The notes under the pieces were generated by a model. The model had not been told where the DNA came from. It saw only the letters and a list, made by a program, of their open reading frames with translations, and made no database searches. A program made the translations under genes and the position numbers. Positions 1-8,987 of a DNA stretch of 51,471 nucleotides are shown here, in pieces; within the stretch, counting starts at the first letter, position 1; each line of letters opens with the position of its first letter. The stretch is from Planctomycetia bacterium (GTDB lineage Bacteria; Planctomycetota; Planctomycetia; Pirellulales; PNKZ01), in assembly GCA_021413845.1 (NCBI GenBank), contig JAIOPP010000129.1, forward strand, positions 1 through 51,471, in the 5' to 3' direction.

Positions 1-1880
1 CGTTTGTCGACAGCAACCAAGAGGGGCGTTTTCCCTGCGGCCCGTGCTGCGGCGAGTCGTTCACGGAGCGGCCCGACATCGAAACCTCGATCCTCCATCA
101 GCTTCTCGTTGCCGATGATAATCTCGCTCGTCGCCGTATGCGCGACGATTCCTCGCCCGGCGATCGTCGACAGCCGATCGGCTGCCGGAATCGCGAGGCC
201 TCGTTCCTCGGCCGCTTCCACCACGGCGCGGGCCAAGGGGTGCGAGCTCAGCCTTTGTGCGGCGGCAGCCACGCTGAGGATTTCTCGTTCGTCGGTGCTT
301 GCGTTCGCGACGACGAGATCGATCACGCGCGGCTTACCCTCGGTGAGCGTTCCCGTCTTATCGAAGACGACATGCGTGAGACTCGCCGCGACTTCGAGTG
401 CCGAAGCTTCTTTGATTAAGATGCCGGCTTCCGCACCTCGGCCGGCTGCCGCGACGATCGCCGTCGGCACGGCCAAGCCGAGCGCACAAGGACACGCCAC
501 GACCAGCACCGAGATCGCGGCCGACAAGCCGGTACGCCAGTCGCCCGCTAGGAGCCAGGCGATCGCCGTAACAGTTGCGACTAAGAGCACGCCGGGCACG
601 AACACGCGCACGATCCGATCGGCAAGACGCTGGATCTGCGGCTTCGTTTCTTGCGCGTGGCGCACGAGTTCAATCGTCTTGGCGAGGGTCGTTTGTTCGG
701 CGCGGCGCGTCGCTCGAACGGTGAGCGAACCGGCGCCGTTGATGGTGCCGGCGAAAACTTCATCGCCGGGGTTCTTCTCGCTCGGCAACGATTCCCCGGT
801 CAGCCAAGCCTGATCGACCGCGGTCGTGCCGGTGAGCACGAGCCCATCGAGCGGAATTTGAGCGCCGGGCCGAATGAGCAAGGTCGTCCCGATCTCGACG
901 TCCTCGACGCGAACGGTTCGCAACCGAGCGCCGTCGACGAGCGTCGCTTCTAGCGGAGCGAGCTCGAGCAGGTGGCGAATCGCGGAGCCGGTGCGATGCT
1001 TCGCTTTCGCTTCGAGCCATTTGCCGAGCGTGACGAAGACGAGGATCATCGCTCCATCCATGAAGTACATCGAATGCCGATGCGTTGCGAAGTCGAACAC
1101 GCCGGCCGTGAACGCCGCTCCGACTCCGAGCGTGATCAGCGTGTCCATATCGGCCGAGCGTTGCCAGGTTCGTCGCCAAGCTCCGAGAAAGTACGGAGCG
1201 CCGAGCACGAGGAGCGTCGTCGTGGCTGCAAGCAGCATCGTCCAGCGCGCGAGAGCGCCGTGCGGTTCACCTGTGAGGTGCAAGATCACGAGCGGCAGCA
1301 ACAGCGCGAGGCCTGTGAAAAAACGGATCTTCCAACCGGTCGCTTGGCGTCGTTGGCGAGCGGCGCGCTCGTCGGCCGATTGAGGATCGTCGAGCGGGGT
1401 TGCGCGGTAGCCGGCCCCGGCCACAGCCGATTCGAGTTGCGCGAGCGATGTGCGCGCGGCATCGAATCGGACGGTTGCTTCGTGGAGCACCATATTGACA
1501 TCGGCCGACGCCACGCCCGCGACTTCCATCAACGACCGCTCGACCCGCCCGACGCACGCGGCGCAGTGCATCCCTTCGATCGCGAAACGAACGCGCTGCG
1601 TGCGCGCGGGAGCGGCGCGAGGTCGATTTTCGCTCGCCGGCCGGGCGTCGTCTCTGGTCGCCCGCTCGTCGTCGGGCACACGATAGCCGGCCGCCGCGAC
1701 GGCTTCGGCCAGCGCCGGCCGATTCGTCGAGTTAGCGTCGAATTCCACCACGGCGGCGTGCTCGCTCAAAAGCACGTCGGCGCTGGCGACTCCGGGCACC
1801 CCGCGCAAGGCTTCGCCGACGTGGTCGGCACAACGCCGGCACGTCATCCCGGCGATCGGTATTTTGATCCGTGAATTCAT
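1..1880 (-). CDS. copA: Heavy-metal (copper-type) P1B ATPase, 3'-truncated by the window edge
   Basis: ATP-driven transporter expected to export Cu(I) across the inner membrane. About 626 residues are in the window, and the C-terminal part (rest of the ATP-binding domain and last helices) lies beyond position 1. Two N-terminal HMA metal-binding domains are visible, with GMTCRRC at residues 11-17 and GMHCAAC at 103-109, joined by an Ala/Arg/Asp-rich linker. Then come hydrophobic helices, the actuator motif TGES, the intramembrane metal site CPC (ACPCALGL) and the phosphorylation motif DKTGT. CPC together with two CxxC HMA domains is the usual copper/silver pattern; specificity is inferred, not shown. 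The ATG at 1880 places the first HMA motif at the normal distance from the N-terminus. No copper chaperone or CueR-like regulator is adjacent. A heavy-metal RND pump lies about 33 kb away. The family assignment is sure, the exact metal less so. Confidence 0.95.
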   Translation of the reverse strand, partial: MNSRIKIPIAGMTCRRCADHVGEALRGVPGVASADVLLSEHAAVVEFDANSTNRPALAEAVAAAGYRVPDDERATRDDARPASENRPRAAPARTQRVRFAIEGMHCAACVGRVERSLMEVAGVASADVNMVLHEATVRFDAARTSLAQLESAVAGAGYRATPLDDPQSADERAARQRRQATGWKIRFFTGLALLLPLVILHLTGEPHGALARWTMLLAATTTLLVLGAPYFLGAWRRTWQRSADMDTLITLGVGAAFTAGVFDFATHRHSMYFMDGAMILVFVTLGKWLEAKAKHRTGSAIRHLLELAPLEATLVDGARLRTVRVEDVEIGTTLLIRPGAQIPLDGLVLTGTTAVDQAWLTGESLPSEKNPGDEVFAGTINGAGSLTVRATRRAEQTTLAKTIELVRHAQETKPQIQRLADRIVRVFVPGVLLVATVTAIAWLLAGDWRTGLSAAISVLVVACPCALGLAVPTAIVAAAGRGAEAGILIKEASALEVAASLTHVVFDKTGTLTEGKPRVIDLVVANASTDEREILSVAAAAQRLSSHPLARAVVEAAEERGLAIPAADRLSTIAGRGIVAHTATSEIIIGNEKLMEDRGFDVGPLRERLAAARAAGKTPLLVAVDK

Positions 1881-2100
1881 GCTCGCATTGTATGCGCGGG
1901 AGGCAAGCAGCGGCTTAAAGAAGCGAATTTCATCCGGATCGAGAAGCGGGACATCGGTCGTCGTATTCACGGATACCGCATGTTACGATGGAGGTAGCGG
2001 GAGGCGCAGATCCGTTCGAAGGAGCGAAACAGAGCCTTTTTCGCCGATAGGAATAACGCCTTGTCGGCAAGTTATCGGGTCGTAGAAGTCGAGAGTTCGC

Positions 2101-2763
2101 ATGCCCCCCTCGCACAGTCGCCGCCGTCGCCGTTCGTCGAGCTCGCATTCGAGTTCGAGATCGAGATCGCGCTCGTCTCGCGCGGCGGCTCCGGCGATCG
2201 ATACGGCTAGTCTGTGGCTGGTCGTCTCGGGCTTTTATTGGCTGATGCTCGTGATGGCGATGCATCTTCCCGGCGATACGATCCCGCGCGAACTTCGGCC
2301 CGAGCCCGGCACCGACGGCACCGTGCATAGCATCGCCTACGCCGGTTTCGCGTTCTTGCTTTGCCGGACGTTCGACGCTTGGCACCGTCGCAAATATCCG
2401 ACGGTGAATCCTCCGCTGCTGTTCTACGTCTTCATCTTTATCTCTTGCATCACGTACGCCTATATCGATGAAGAGACGCAGCCGTTAACCGGTCGTTCGG
2501 CGGACCCGGCCGATTGGCAAGCCGACGTGTTCGGTGCCGCGTTCGGTTGCTGCTGCGATCTGTTTCTCACCATCTTCCTCGGCCGTACTCCGCAGGGCTT
2601 GAAGAAGCGGCGCAGGCGTCGACATCGCCACCGGCATCGAACTCGAAGCGAAAGCGGCGAGCATCGCCATCGCCGACGTCGGCGGAGTAATTCGCGTCCG
2701 TCGGAGTTGCCCGAGGTGCGCCCGGAAGAACCCAACGAAGGGCTCGACCCGGGCCTCGCATAA
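2101..2763 (+). CDS. VanZ-like membrane protein with Arg/Ser-rich N-terminus and His/Arg-rich C-terminus
   Basis: 220 residues. The core (about residues 35-165) has hydrophobic segments starting SLWLVVSGFYWLML and FLLCRTFDAWH, then LLFYVFIFISCITYAYIDE followed by ETQPLTGRSADPADWQADV. The Asp/Glu-Gln-Gly-Arg-Asp run followed by a last helix is typical of VanZ-like proteins; VanZ itself confers low-level teicoplanin resistance, but most relatives have no known role. Unusual here are the ends: residues 5-27 are almost only Arg and Ser (SSRSRSRSS), and the C-terminal 55 residues contain KKRRRRRHRHRHR and further Arg-rich runs. The first helix starts near residue 36, so a start much further downstream would delete it; the ATG at 2101 is therefore kept, although a start inside the Arg/Ser run cannot be excluded. 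It stands alone between the ATPase and the dnaG promoter. Function unknown. Confidence 0.8.
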   Translation: MPPSHSRRRRRSSSSHSSSRSRSRSSRAAAPAIDTASLWLVVSGFYWLMLVMAMHLPGDTIPRELRPEPGTDGTVHSIAYAGFAFLLCRTFDAWHRRKYPTVNPPLLFYVFIFISCITYAYIDEETQPLTGRSADPADWQADVFGAAFGCCCDLFLTIFLGRTPQGLKKRRRRRHRHRHRTRSESGEHRHRRRRRSNSRPSELPEVRPEEPNEGLDPGLA

Positions 2764-2836
2764 TCGCGCGTCGAGAGAATTGATTTCTCCGGAAATCGGC
2801 CGTCATTCCTCGCATTGCCGGCGGTTTATTCCGTTA

Positions 2837-2865
2837 TTGACCCGCTTTCCAGCCGTTTCTATAAT
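2837..2865 (+). promoter_or_regulatory. Sigma-70 promoter P1 upstream of dnaG-rpoD
   Basis: TTGACC (2837-2842), a 17-bp spacer and a perfect TATAAT (2860-2865), about 147 bp before the dnaG start. This is the best match to a housekeeping promoter in the window and fits autoregulation of the dnaG-rpoD unit by RpoD. Prediction from sequence only. Confidence 0.7.
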
Positions 2866-2926
2866 CCCGCCCTTCACGGGCCGGATCGATCGTTTTTTTC
2901 GGTCGAAACGCTCGCAGAAGCGGATC

Positions 2927-2955
2927 GTCGACTGCTCTCAGCGTCGTGCTACAAT
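2927..2955 (+). promoter_or_regulatory. Possible second promoter P2 upstream of dnaG
   Basis: TACAAT at 2950-2955 with a weak -35 (GTCGAC, 2927-2932) at 17 bp. The -10 is good and the -35 poor, so this is only a possible secondary start closer to dnaG. Confidence 0.3.
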
Positions 2956-3011
2956 GGCGGCGTAATGACAGTCTTCGGATCGCGTGAAGTCGTGGGAAGG
3001 GGGAGGGGCAC

Positions 3012-4922
3012 GTGTCGTTCGATTGGGCCGACGCCAAACTTCGGGTCCGTCAGGCGGTCGACATCGTCGAGCTAGTCGGCGACTATCTCCCGTTGCGCCG
3101 TGAAGGGCGCGGCTACAAGGCGCTCTGCCCTTGGCACGACGACACGAAGCCGAGCTTACAGGTCAACGCCGAACGGCAATCGTTTAAGTGTTGGGTCTGC
3201 GACATCGGCGGCGACATCTTCAGCTTTATCATGAAGATGGAAGGGATCGACTTCCCGGAAGCGGTTCAGCTTCTCGCCGACAAGGCCGGCATTAAGCTCG
3301 AGCCGAAACGTTCGCCCGACGGCTCCCTGGCACCGGTCGACGATAAACGCGAGCTCCTGCAAGCCCTGGCTTGGGCCGAGCAGCGTTTTCAGGCCTATCT
3401 CTTGAACGATCCCGAGGCGGAGCCTGCGCGGCGCTATCTCGCCGAGCGCGGCATTACCGACGAATCGATCCATCACTTCCATTGCGGCTACTCGCCGAAT
3501 CGTTGGGACTGGCTCGTGCAAGAAGCTCGCAAGACGGCGTTCTCGGCACGCACGCTCATCGGCGCCGGCCTCATCGGCGAACGAACCAACGGCCCCGGCC
3601 ACTACGACCGATTTCGCGGTCGCGTATTGTTCTCGATTCGCGATCCGCAGGGTCGGCCCGTCGGTTTCGGCGGCCGCGTGTTGCCGGGTATTTCCGACGA
3701 TAGCCCCGCGAAATACGTCAATTCTCCGGAAACGGCCCTGTTCCAAAAGAGCAGCCTCCTCTACGCGCTCGACCACGCGAAAGAAGCGATTACGCGGACG
3801 CGCACGGCCGTCGTGATGGAGGGCTACACCGACGTCGTCATTGCGCATCAGTGTGGGTTCAAGAACGCCGTGGCCGTGCTCGGCACGGCATTAGGCGAAC
3901 GGCATGTGAAGCTGTTGAAGCGCTTTGCCGATCGGATCGTGCTCGTGCTCGACGGCGACGAGGCGGGGCGCAAGCGAACGGATGAGATCTTGGAATTGTT
4001 CGTCGCCGAGCAAGTCGACTTGCGCGTGCTGACGTTGCCGGATGAACTCGACCCGGCCGATTTCTTGTTGCAGCACGGCTCCGCTGCGATGGAGTCGCTC
4101 ATGGGGGACGCGATCGATGCGCTCGATCATAAGTTTTACTCCGTCACGGCCGGACTCGGATCGCAGCCGAGCACGCATCAGATCAGCCAAGCCCTGGAAA
4201 GCATACTCGGCGTGTTGGCGAAAGCGCCTCGTTTGGCCGATAGCCCCGACTCGGCCGCAAAGATGCGCGAAGACCAAACGCTGGTGCGGCTATCACAGCT
4301 TTCCGGCATTTCCGAAGAACGGATTCGGCAGCGCCTCGCGGCGATGCGCCGCACGGCAACGAAGCCGCGTGCCTACGAATCGCGCTCGAATAGCGATAAA
4401 CCTGCCGTACCTGAAGTGGAATCGCCGTTCACCCCGGTGCCCGACGAGCAGCTTTTCGATTCGCCGAAATATGCCCAAGCCGAGCGGTGGTTGCTGGAGA
4501 TCGCGGTGCATGCGCCGGAGCATATCGCCGAGTTGAAGACGTTGGTCGCGGTGGAAGAGTTGCGTCATCCGGCGCATCGCGTGATTCTCGCAGCGGCATT
4601 CCGGATCAGCGAAGAAGGGATTTTGCCCGACTTCGATCGGCTGATGTTGGAGTTCGACGATGCGCGGGCGAAGAACTTTTTAATCGATCTCGATGAAGGC
4701 AGAAGAATTAAGGCGCGTGCCGCTACTTCGCAAGAGCTATCGGAGCTAGTGCGAGTATTGCAAGATCAGTCGCTCGCTTTTCGACGACCGCGCAGAACTG
4801 CGATTGCCGAATCGGGCTCTAAAGATTCAATTGAGAGAGAGGAAGAATTAGTCGCTCGGCTCAAAGCATTGCACGAGCGTGAGCGCAGCCGCCAAGGCAT
4901 TTCCGCACCCATGGATGGGTAG
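3012..4922 (+). CDS. dnaG: DNA primase DnaG
   Basis: Synthesises RNA primers for replication at the fork with the replicative helicase. 636 residues, normal for bacterial primases. The CHC2 zinc finger is complete: C39, H42, C60, C63 (CPWH ... CWVC). The RNA polymerase/TOPRIM core follows, with VVMEGYTDVV (conserved Glu) and VLVLDGDEAG (conserved DxD-type acidic pair). The C-terminal third (about residue 430 on) is divergent, as expected for the helicase-binding domain. Start is GTG at 3012, preceded closely by a long purine-rich GGGAGGGG run that can act as Shine-Dalgarno. It is followed by rpoD after 110 bp on the same strand, the core of the macromolecular synthesis operon, but without rpsU in front. 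Transcription probably starts at the TTGACC/TATAAT promoter at 2837-2865. Confidence 0.98.
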   Translation: MSFDWADAKLRVRQAVDIVELVGDYLPLRREGRGYKALCPWHDDTKPSLQVNAERQSFKCWVCDIGGDIFSFIMKMEGIDFPEAVQLLADKAGIKLEPKRSPDGSLAPVDDKRELLQALAWAEQRFQAYLLNDPEAEPARRYLAERGITDESIHHFHCGYSPNRWDWLVQEARKTAFSARTLIGAGLIGERTNGPGHYDRFRGRVLFSIRDPQGRPVGFGGRVLPGISDDSPAKYVNSPETALFQKSSLLYALDHAKEAITRTRTAVVMEGYTDVVIAHQCGFKNAVAVLGTALGERHVKLLKRFADRIVLVLDGDEAGRKRTDEILELFVAEQVDLRVLTLPDELDPADFLLQHGSAAMESLMGDAIDALDHKFYSVTAGLGSQPSTHQISQALESILGVLAKAPRLADSPDSAAKMREDQTLVRLSQLSGISEERIRQRLAAMRRTATKPRAYESRSNSDKPAVPEVESPFTPVPDEQLFDSPKYAQAERWLLEIAVHAPEHIAELKTLVAVEELRHPAHRVILAAAFRISEEGILPDFDRLMLEFDDARAKNFLIDLDEGRRIKARAATSQELSELVRVLQDQSLAFRRPRRTAIAESGSKDSIEREEELVARLKALHERERSRQGISAPMDG

Positions 4923-4968
4923 GATGTTCGGACGCGGCGGTCACTGCAGGCCGGCCCAAATCGCACGC

Positions 4969-4996
4969 TTGATTCGGCCGTTTCGGTGACCATAAT
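4969..4996 (+). promoter_or_regulatory. Possible internal promoter for rpoD
   Basis: TTGATT (4969-4974), 16-bp spacer, CATAAT (4991-4996), in the dnaG-rpoD gap, 37 bp before the GTG start chosen for rpoD. A separate promoter for the sigma gene inside this operon is known in other bacteria; here it is inferred only from the motif match. Confidence 0.45.
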
Positions 4997-5032
4997 CGAT
5001 TGTCTAAGAACCACGAACGGGAGGGATATCGC

Positions 5033-6697
5033 GTGGACTATTCGGACAAAGATCTACAGGTTTTGATTTCGACGGGCAAAGCGCAAGGCTACCTCACCTA
5101 CGATCAGGTGAACGACTACTTGCCCGACGAAGCGGTCAACCCCGAGAAGCTCGACAACCTGCTCATCGCGCTCGATGAAATGGGGATCGAGCTCGTCACG
5201 GAAGCTCCGGCAGCGAAAGGGAGCGTCGACGTCGCCGCCGTCGAGCCGGAAGAAGAACTCGGCCCCACACGCAGCATTGCGCAAAAGAAGGGCCTCGGCG
5301 ATTCGCCTCGTTGGAGCGACGACCCGATTCGCCTATATCTCGCTCAAATGGCGGAAATTCCGCTGCTGACGCGCGAGCAGGAAATTTCTCTTGCCAAGAA
5401 GATCGAAGTCACGCGGAAGCGCTTTCGCCGCAGTTTGCTCAGCTCGCATTTCGCGCTGCATAGCACCGTGGAAACGCTGAAAAAGGTGCGCGACGGATCG
5501 TTGCCGTTCGATCGCACGATTAAAGTCTCGCTGACCGAGCAATTGACCAAAGAACAGATTCTGCAGCGGATGCCGCACAATCTTTCGACGCTCGAACGCT
5601 TGCTCAAGGAAAATCGAACCGACTTCAAACGCTGCCTCAGCCGCGGCACGTCGTTCGAAGATCGGAAGCGTTATCGACGACAATTGCTTTCGCGCCGGCG
5701 CAAATCGCTGACGCTCGTCGAAGAGCTCAGCTTGCGCACGCGGCGCGTGCAGCCGATGATTCGTCAACTGGAAACCATGCTTACGCGCATGGACTCGCTC
5801 AAGCTAAAGATCGGTCAACTCGACGGCAACACGGCTGCGAAAGACGATCGCGCGAATCTTCGCAAAGAGCTGCGCGATCTCATGCTCTCGACGTTGGAAG
5901 CTCCGAAGACGTTGCGCATCAAGCTCGCTCGTATTCGCGTGCAGTTCCGCGAATACGAAGCGGCGAAGCGGCAACTCTCCGGCGGCAACCTCCGGCTCGT
6001 CGTCTCGATCGCCAAAAAGTATCGCAACCGGGGCTTGAGCTTCTTGGACTTGATCCAAGAAGGCAATACCGGCTTGATGCGGGCCGTCGATAAATACGAA
6101 TATCGTCGCGGCTACAAGTTCTCGACGTACGCCACTTGGTGGATTCGCCAAGCCATTACGCGGGCCATCGCCGATCAGGCGCGCACGATTCGCATTCCCG
6201 TGCATATGATCGACGTGTTGTCGAAGCTTCGCAACGTGTCGAAGCAATTGCAACAAGAACTCGGCCGCGAACCGACGACCGAAGAAACGGCGATCGCCGC
6301 AGACTTGAGCATCGAAGAAACGAAGCGCGTGATGAGCATCGGGCGTCAGCCGGTAAGCCTCGATCGGCCGATCGGTGAAAGCGAAGATGCCGCTTTCGGC
6401 GAGTTCATCCAAGACGACAACACGCTGAGCCCGATCACGAGCGCTTCGCAAGTGATGCTCCGCGATAAGATCGAAGGACTGCTGAAGACCCTCACGTATC
6501 GCGAACGGGAAATCATTCGCCTGCGATACGGTCTCGGCGACGGCTACACCTACACCTTGGAAGAGGTCGGCCGCATCTTCAAGGTCACGCGCGAGCGGGT
6601 TCGCCAGATCGAAGCCAAAGCGGTTCGGAAGCTGCAGCATCCGGTTCACAGCCAACAACTCGAAGGCTTCCTCTCGGGCCTCGCTTTAACGTCGTAA
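5033..6697 (+). CDS. rpoD: Primary RNA polymerase sigma factor RpoD (sigma-70)
   Basis: Housekeeping sigma factor, 554 residues from the GTG at 5033. That start is chosen because a GGGAGG sits just before it at good spacing and the protein then begins directly with region 1.1 ([16 protein letters not shown]); a longer in-frame reading from TTG at 5000 adds 11 residues and lacks such a site. Region 1.2 ([11 protein letters not shown]), region 2 ([47 protein letters not shown]), region 3, and region 4 with helix-turn-helix [18 protein letters not shown] are all intact. Between regions 1.2 and 2.1 lies an insertion of roughly 200 residues, very basic and helical (many Arg/Lys, [12 protein letters not shown]), not like the acidic Escherichia coli non-conserved region. 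It follows dnaG and ends at a strong terminator. Confidence 0.97.
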   Translation: MDYSDKDLQVLISTGKAQGYLTYDQVNDYLPDEAVNPEKLDNLLIALDEMGIELVTEAPAAKGSVDVAAVEPEEELGPTRSIAQKKGLGDSPRWSDDPIRLYLAQMAEIPLLTREQEISLAKKIEVTRKRFRRSLLSSHFALHSTVETLKKVRDGSLPFDRTIKVSLTEQLTKEQILQRMPHNLSTLERLLKENRTDFKRCLSRGTSFEDRKRYRRQLLSRRRKSLTLVEELSLRTRRVQPMIRQLETMLTRMDSLKLKIGQLDGNTAAKDDRANLRKELRDLMLSTLEAPKTLRIKLARIRVQFREYEAAKRQLSGGNLRLVVSIAKKYRNRGLSFLDLIQEGNTGLMRAVDKYEYRRGYKFSTYATWWIRQAITRAIADQARTIRIPVHMIDVLSKLRNVSKQLQQELGREPTTEETAIAADLSIEETKRVMSIGRQPVSLDRPIGESEDAAFGEFIQDDNTLSPITSASQVMLRDKIEGLLKTLTYREREIIRLRYGLGDGYTYTLEEVGRIFKVTRERVRQIEAKAVRKLQHPVHSQQLEGFLSGLALTS

Positions 6698-6735
6698 GCG
6701 AAGATTTTCGCCGAATCGACGAGTTCAGGCAATTT

Positions 6736-6768
6736 AACGCCGCCGGTCGCACGACCGGCGGCGTTTTT
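6736..6768 (+). terminator. Rho-independent terminator after rpoD
   Basis: Perfect 14-bp inverted repeat (arms 6736-6749 and 6752-6765, GC-rich) running directly into a T tract (TTTTT). It starts 38 bp after the rpoD stop and closes the dnaG-rpoD unit. Confidence 0.93.
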
Positions 6769-6828
6769 GTTATACTCAACGGTCCCGAACGCCCGGACAT
6801 TTATTCACGCGCGGAGCGACCGTTCAGC

Positions 6829-7566
6829 ATGAGTTACGCCGTCGTCTTGCGAGAACTACATCGCATCCATATCCAACTGGGAGATTTGCGCGAGCGGATC
6901 GAAAAAGGTCCCCGGCAAGTGAAGGCCCATGAGCTCAACGTGGCGCGAAGCGAAGCTGAAGCGACGCGGCTCAAGAACGAGCAAAAGGCGCTGAAGATGG
7001 CGTCGGATGCCAAGAATTTGCAGCTCAAGTCCGGTGATTCGAAAATGCTGGACTTGAAGACGAAGCTGAATCAGTCGAAAAGCAACCGCGAATATCAAGC
7101 TTTGAAAGATCAGATCGCCGCGGATCAAATGTCGGGCAGCGTGCTGCAAGACGAAATCCTCGAGCTCGAACAAAAGATCGAAGATTCGAAGAAGGTCGTC
7201 GCGGCGGCCGAAGCGGTGCTTGTGAAAGCTAAGGAAGAAGTCAATCGCGTACAGCAAAAAGTGCGCGACGAACAAGGTTCGCTCGAAGCCGATTTTAAGC
7301 GACTCGAAGCCCAATTGATCGAGTCGGAAAAGGGCCTGCCCGACGACTTGCGCGAAACCTACACGCGTAAAGTCCGCGACATGGGTGCCGATTGCATGGC
7401 CGTGGTCGATGGAGAGCATTGCGGCGGCTGTTATCAGAATCTCACTCCGAACACGATGAGCACGCTGATGATGGACAAGATCGTCCAATGTCAGGTTTGC
7501 GGACGGATGCTCTACTTTGCGGAAGATCGCTCGATCGGTCAGGATCGCAAGCGCGGCAAGAAGTAG
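6829..7566 (+). CDS. C4-type zinc-ribbon, coiled-coil protein (CT398/CdsZ-like family)
   Basis: 245 residues. The first ~190 form a long helical hairpin rich in Glu, Lys, Gln and Leu, consistent with coiled coil. The C-terminus has a zinc ribbon with two CxxC knuckles, CGGC and CQVC, separated by about 30 residues (QNLTPNTMSTLMMDKI between them). This architecture is that of the widespread zf-RING_7/C4 zinc-ribbon family, which includes Chlamydia CT398 (CdsZ) and Helicobacter HP0958; those members act in secretion or flagellar assembly and bind RpoN, but the role in planctomycetes is not known. It lies alone between the rpoD terminator and its own terminator before greA. The ATG at 6829 gives the normal N-terminus. 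Family assignment good, function not assigned. Confidence 0.85.
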   Translation: MSYAVVLRELHRIHIQLGDLRERIEKGPRQVKAHELNVARSEAEATRLKNEQKALKMASDAKNLQLKSGDSKMLDLKTKLNQSKSNREYQALKDQIAADQMSGSVLQDEILELEQKIEDSKKVVAAAEAVLVKAKEEVNRVQQKVRDEQGSLEADFKRLEAQLIESEKGLPDDLRETYTRKVRDMGADCMAVVDGEHCGGCYQNLTPNTMSTLMMDKIVQCQVCGRMLYFAEDRSIGQDRKRGKK

Positions 7567-7668
7567 CGGTTGTCCCGAGCGCCGCGCGATGGCAGGTCGA
7601 AGCGTGCGGGCTTCACGGCGGTTCCGGCTCTTTACAGTCCGATTCGTTCCAGTCACAATAAGACGGTT

Positions 7669-7703
7669 GCGGCCTCATCCATTCGGACGAGGTCGTTTTT
7701 TTT
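7669..7703 (+). terminator. Probable intrinsic terminator between the zinc-ribbon gene and greA
   Basis: Hairpin with arms GCGGCCTCATCC and GGACGAGGTCGT (one internal mismatch and one G-T pair, 3-nt loop ATT or slightly larger) followed by eight consecutive T (7696-7703). It sits about 100 bp after the zinc-ribbon stop and just before greA. Confidence 0.7.
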
Positions 7704-7725
7704 GACGGTTGTCGAGGTCGCTACT

Positions 7726-8205
7726 ATGTCCGAATACATTCCGATGAGCCGCTCCGGTTACGACAAGCTCATGGCCGAACTGAAGCAGTACGAAGACGTC
7801 GACATGCCGAAGATCGCCAAGAACATCGCCGAAGCGCGCGCCGAAGGAGATCTCAAAGAGAACGCCGAATACCACGGCGCCCGCGAGAGCCAAGGAATGT
7901 TGCAAGCCAAGATCAACATGCTGCGCGACAAGCTGAGCCGAGCGCAGATCATCGACACCGCGGCCTTGCCGAAAGATGAAGTCCGCTTCGGTGCGACCGT
8001 CGTCGTGAAGGATCTCGAATTCGGCGACGAAGAGACGTTCATTCTCGTCGGCGCCGGCGACGAGAACTACGACGAAGGAAAGATCTTGATTACGAGCCCG
8101 TTGGCTCAAGGCTTGGTCGGGAAGAAGGTTGGGCAAAAGGTCCAGATCGAAGTCCCCGCCGGGACCATGAAGTTCAAGATTCTCGAAATTCGCATCGAAG
8201 ACTAA
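7726..8205 (+). CDS. greA: Transcript cleavage factor GreA
   Basis: Rescues backtracked RNA polymerase by stimulating cleavage of the nascent RNA. 159 residues, close to the standard GreA length (about 158). The N-terminal coiled coil carries the family signature around [18 protein letters not shown], including the two acidic residues at the tip (D and E in GDLKENAEY) that coordinate the catalytic magnesium. The C-terminal FKBP-like domain ends in [14 protein letters not shown] and [13 protein letters not shown]. The open frame extends upstream to 7570, but the ATG at 7726 ([15 protein letters not shown]) matches the family N-terminus and lies downstream of a terminator-like hairpin. It is tail-to-tail with the YggS-type gene, with only 9 bp between the stops. 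Confidence 0.97.
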   Translation: MSEYIPMSRSGYDKLMAELKQYEDVDMPKIAKNIAEARAEGDLKENAEYHGARESQGMLQAKINMLRDKLSRAQIIDTAALPKDEVRFGATVVVKDLEFGDEETFILVGAGDENYDEGKILITSPLAQGLVGKKVGQKVQIEVPAGTMKFKILEIRIED

Positions 8206-8214
8206 CGGCCGAAA

Positions 8215-8940
8215 TCAACTCGCATCGCCGGTCGCGATTCCCTCGAACAGCGCGGAGCCGACCCGGACCATCGTCGCCCCTTCGGCGATCGCCGCTTCGA
8301 AGTCGCCGCTCATTCCCATCGAGAGCTCGTCGAAAGCGAATCGGCCCGACCATTGCGAGCGGAGCTTGTTTCGCAGTTCTCGCAGTTCGGCGAACTGCCG
8401 TCGCTCGCCATCGGCGTCGGCATTTAAACCGGCCATCGTCATCAAGCCTCGCACGGCGACATGCGGCAACTTCGCGAACCTGTCTAAGAGCGGCTCGAGT
8501 TGTTTCGGAGCGAAGCCGTGCTTCGCGACGTCGCCCGATACGTTGACTTCGAGTAATACGGAAGTCGTGTCGAGCTCGAGCGCCGCGGCTTCGCGCTCGA
8601 TTTCAGCGAGCAATCGTTCGGAATCGCCGGCGTGAATGAGATGCGCGAGCGGCAGCGTGCGGCGAACTTTGTTCCGTTGCAACTGGCCGATGAGATGCCA
8701 ACGGACGCCGAGCCCGTCGAGCGCTGCGGCTTTATCCCAAAGTTTCTGCGGTCGGGCTTCGCCGAGGTCGAGACATCCCGCCTCGATCAGGTATTTCGTC
8801 GCGGCGAGGTCGACATACTTCGTCACCGCGACCAAGCGAACCTCCGCGGGCAACCGGCCCGCGCCGATCGAGGCGGCGGCGATGCGCTCGCGCACCGAGG
8901 CCAGGTTCGCTACGATTCGTTCGGCGTGGGCGTCGGACAT
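8215..8940 (-). CDS. YggS/PLPBP family pyridoxal phosphate-binding protein
   Basis: 241 residues, the usual size. Single-domain alanine-racemase-like TIM barrel that binds PLP without known enzymatic activity and maintains vitamin B6 and amino-acid homeostasis. The PLP lysine is K41 in LVAVTKYV. Other family blocks are WHLIGQLQRNK (normally WHFIGHLQSNK), VNVSGDVAKHGF and LSMGMSGDFEAAI, then GATMVRVGSALFEG at the C-terminus. The frame stays open to 9783 on this strand, but the ATG at 8940 (MSDAHAERIVANL) fits the family, and the upstream part is antisense-phase shadow of the next gene. Followed tail-to-tail by greA; the gene behind it (8988-10226) is on the same strand, 47 bp away, so the two may be cotranscribed. 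Confidence 0.95.
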   Translation of the reverse strand: MSDAHAERIVANLASVRERIAAASIGAGRLPAEVRLVAVTKYVDLAATKYLIEAGCLDLGEARPQKLWDKAAALDGLGVRWHLIGQLQRNKVRRTLPLAHLIHAGDSERLLAEIEREAAALELDTTSVLLEVNVSGDVAKHGFAPKQLEPLLDRFAKLPHVAVRGLMTMAGLNADADGERRQFAELRELRNKLRSQWSGRFAFDELSMGMSGDFEAAIAEGATMVRVGSALFEGIATGDAS

Positions 8941-8987
8941 GAGCGATCGTGCGAGAAGCGGTGCGAAAAGGGACTGCGCAAGCGATC

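Noticed and set aside
972-1874. 300-codon plus-strand frame opposite the P-type ATPase
   Set aside because: Antisense to HMA and transmembrane codons; Arg/Glu/Gly-rich, no ribosome-binding site, no family.
6771-6776. TATACT just after the rpoD terminator as a promoter for the zinc-ribbon gene
   Set aside because: The -35 would fall inside the terminator hairpin and does not match TTGACA.
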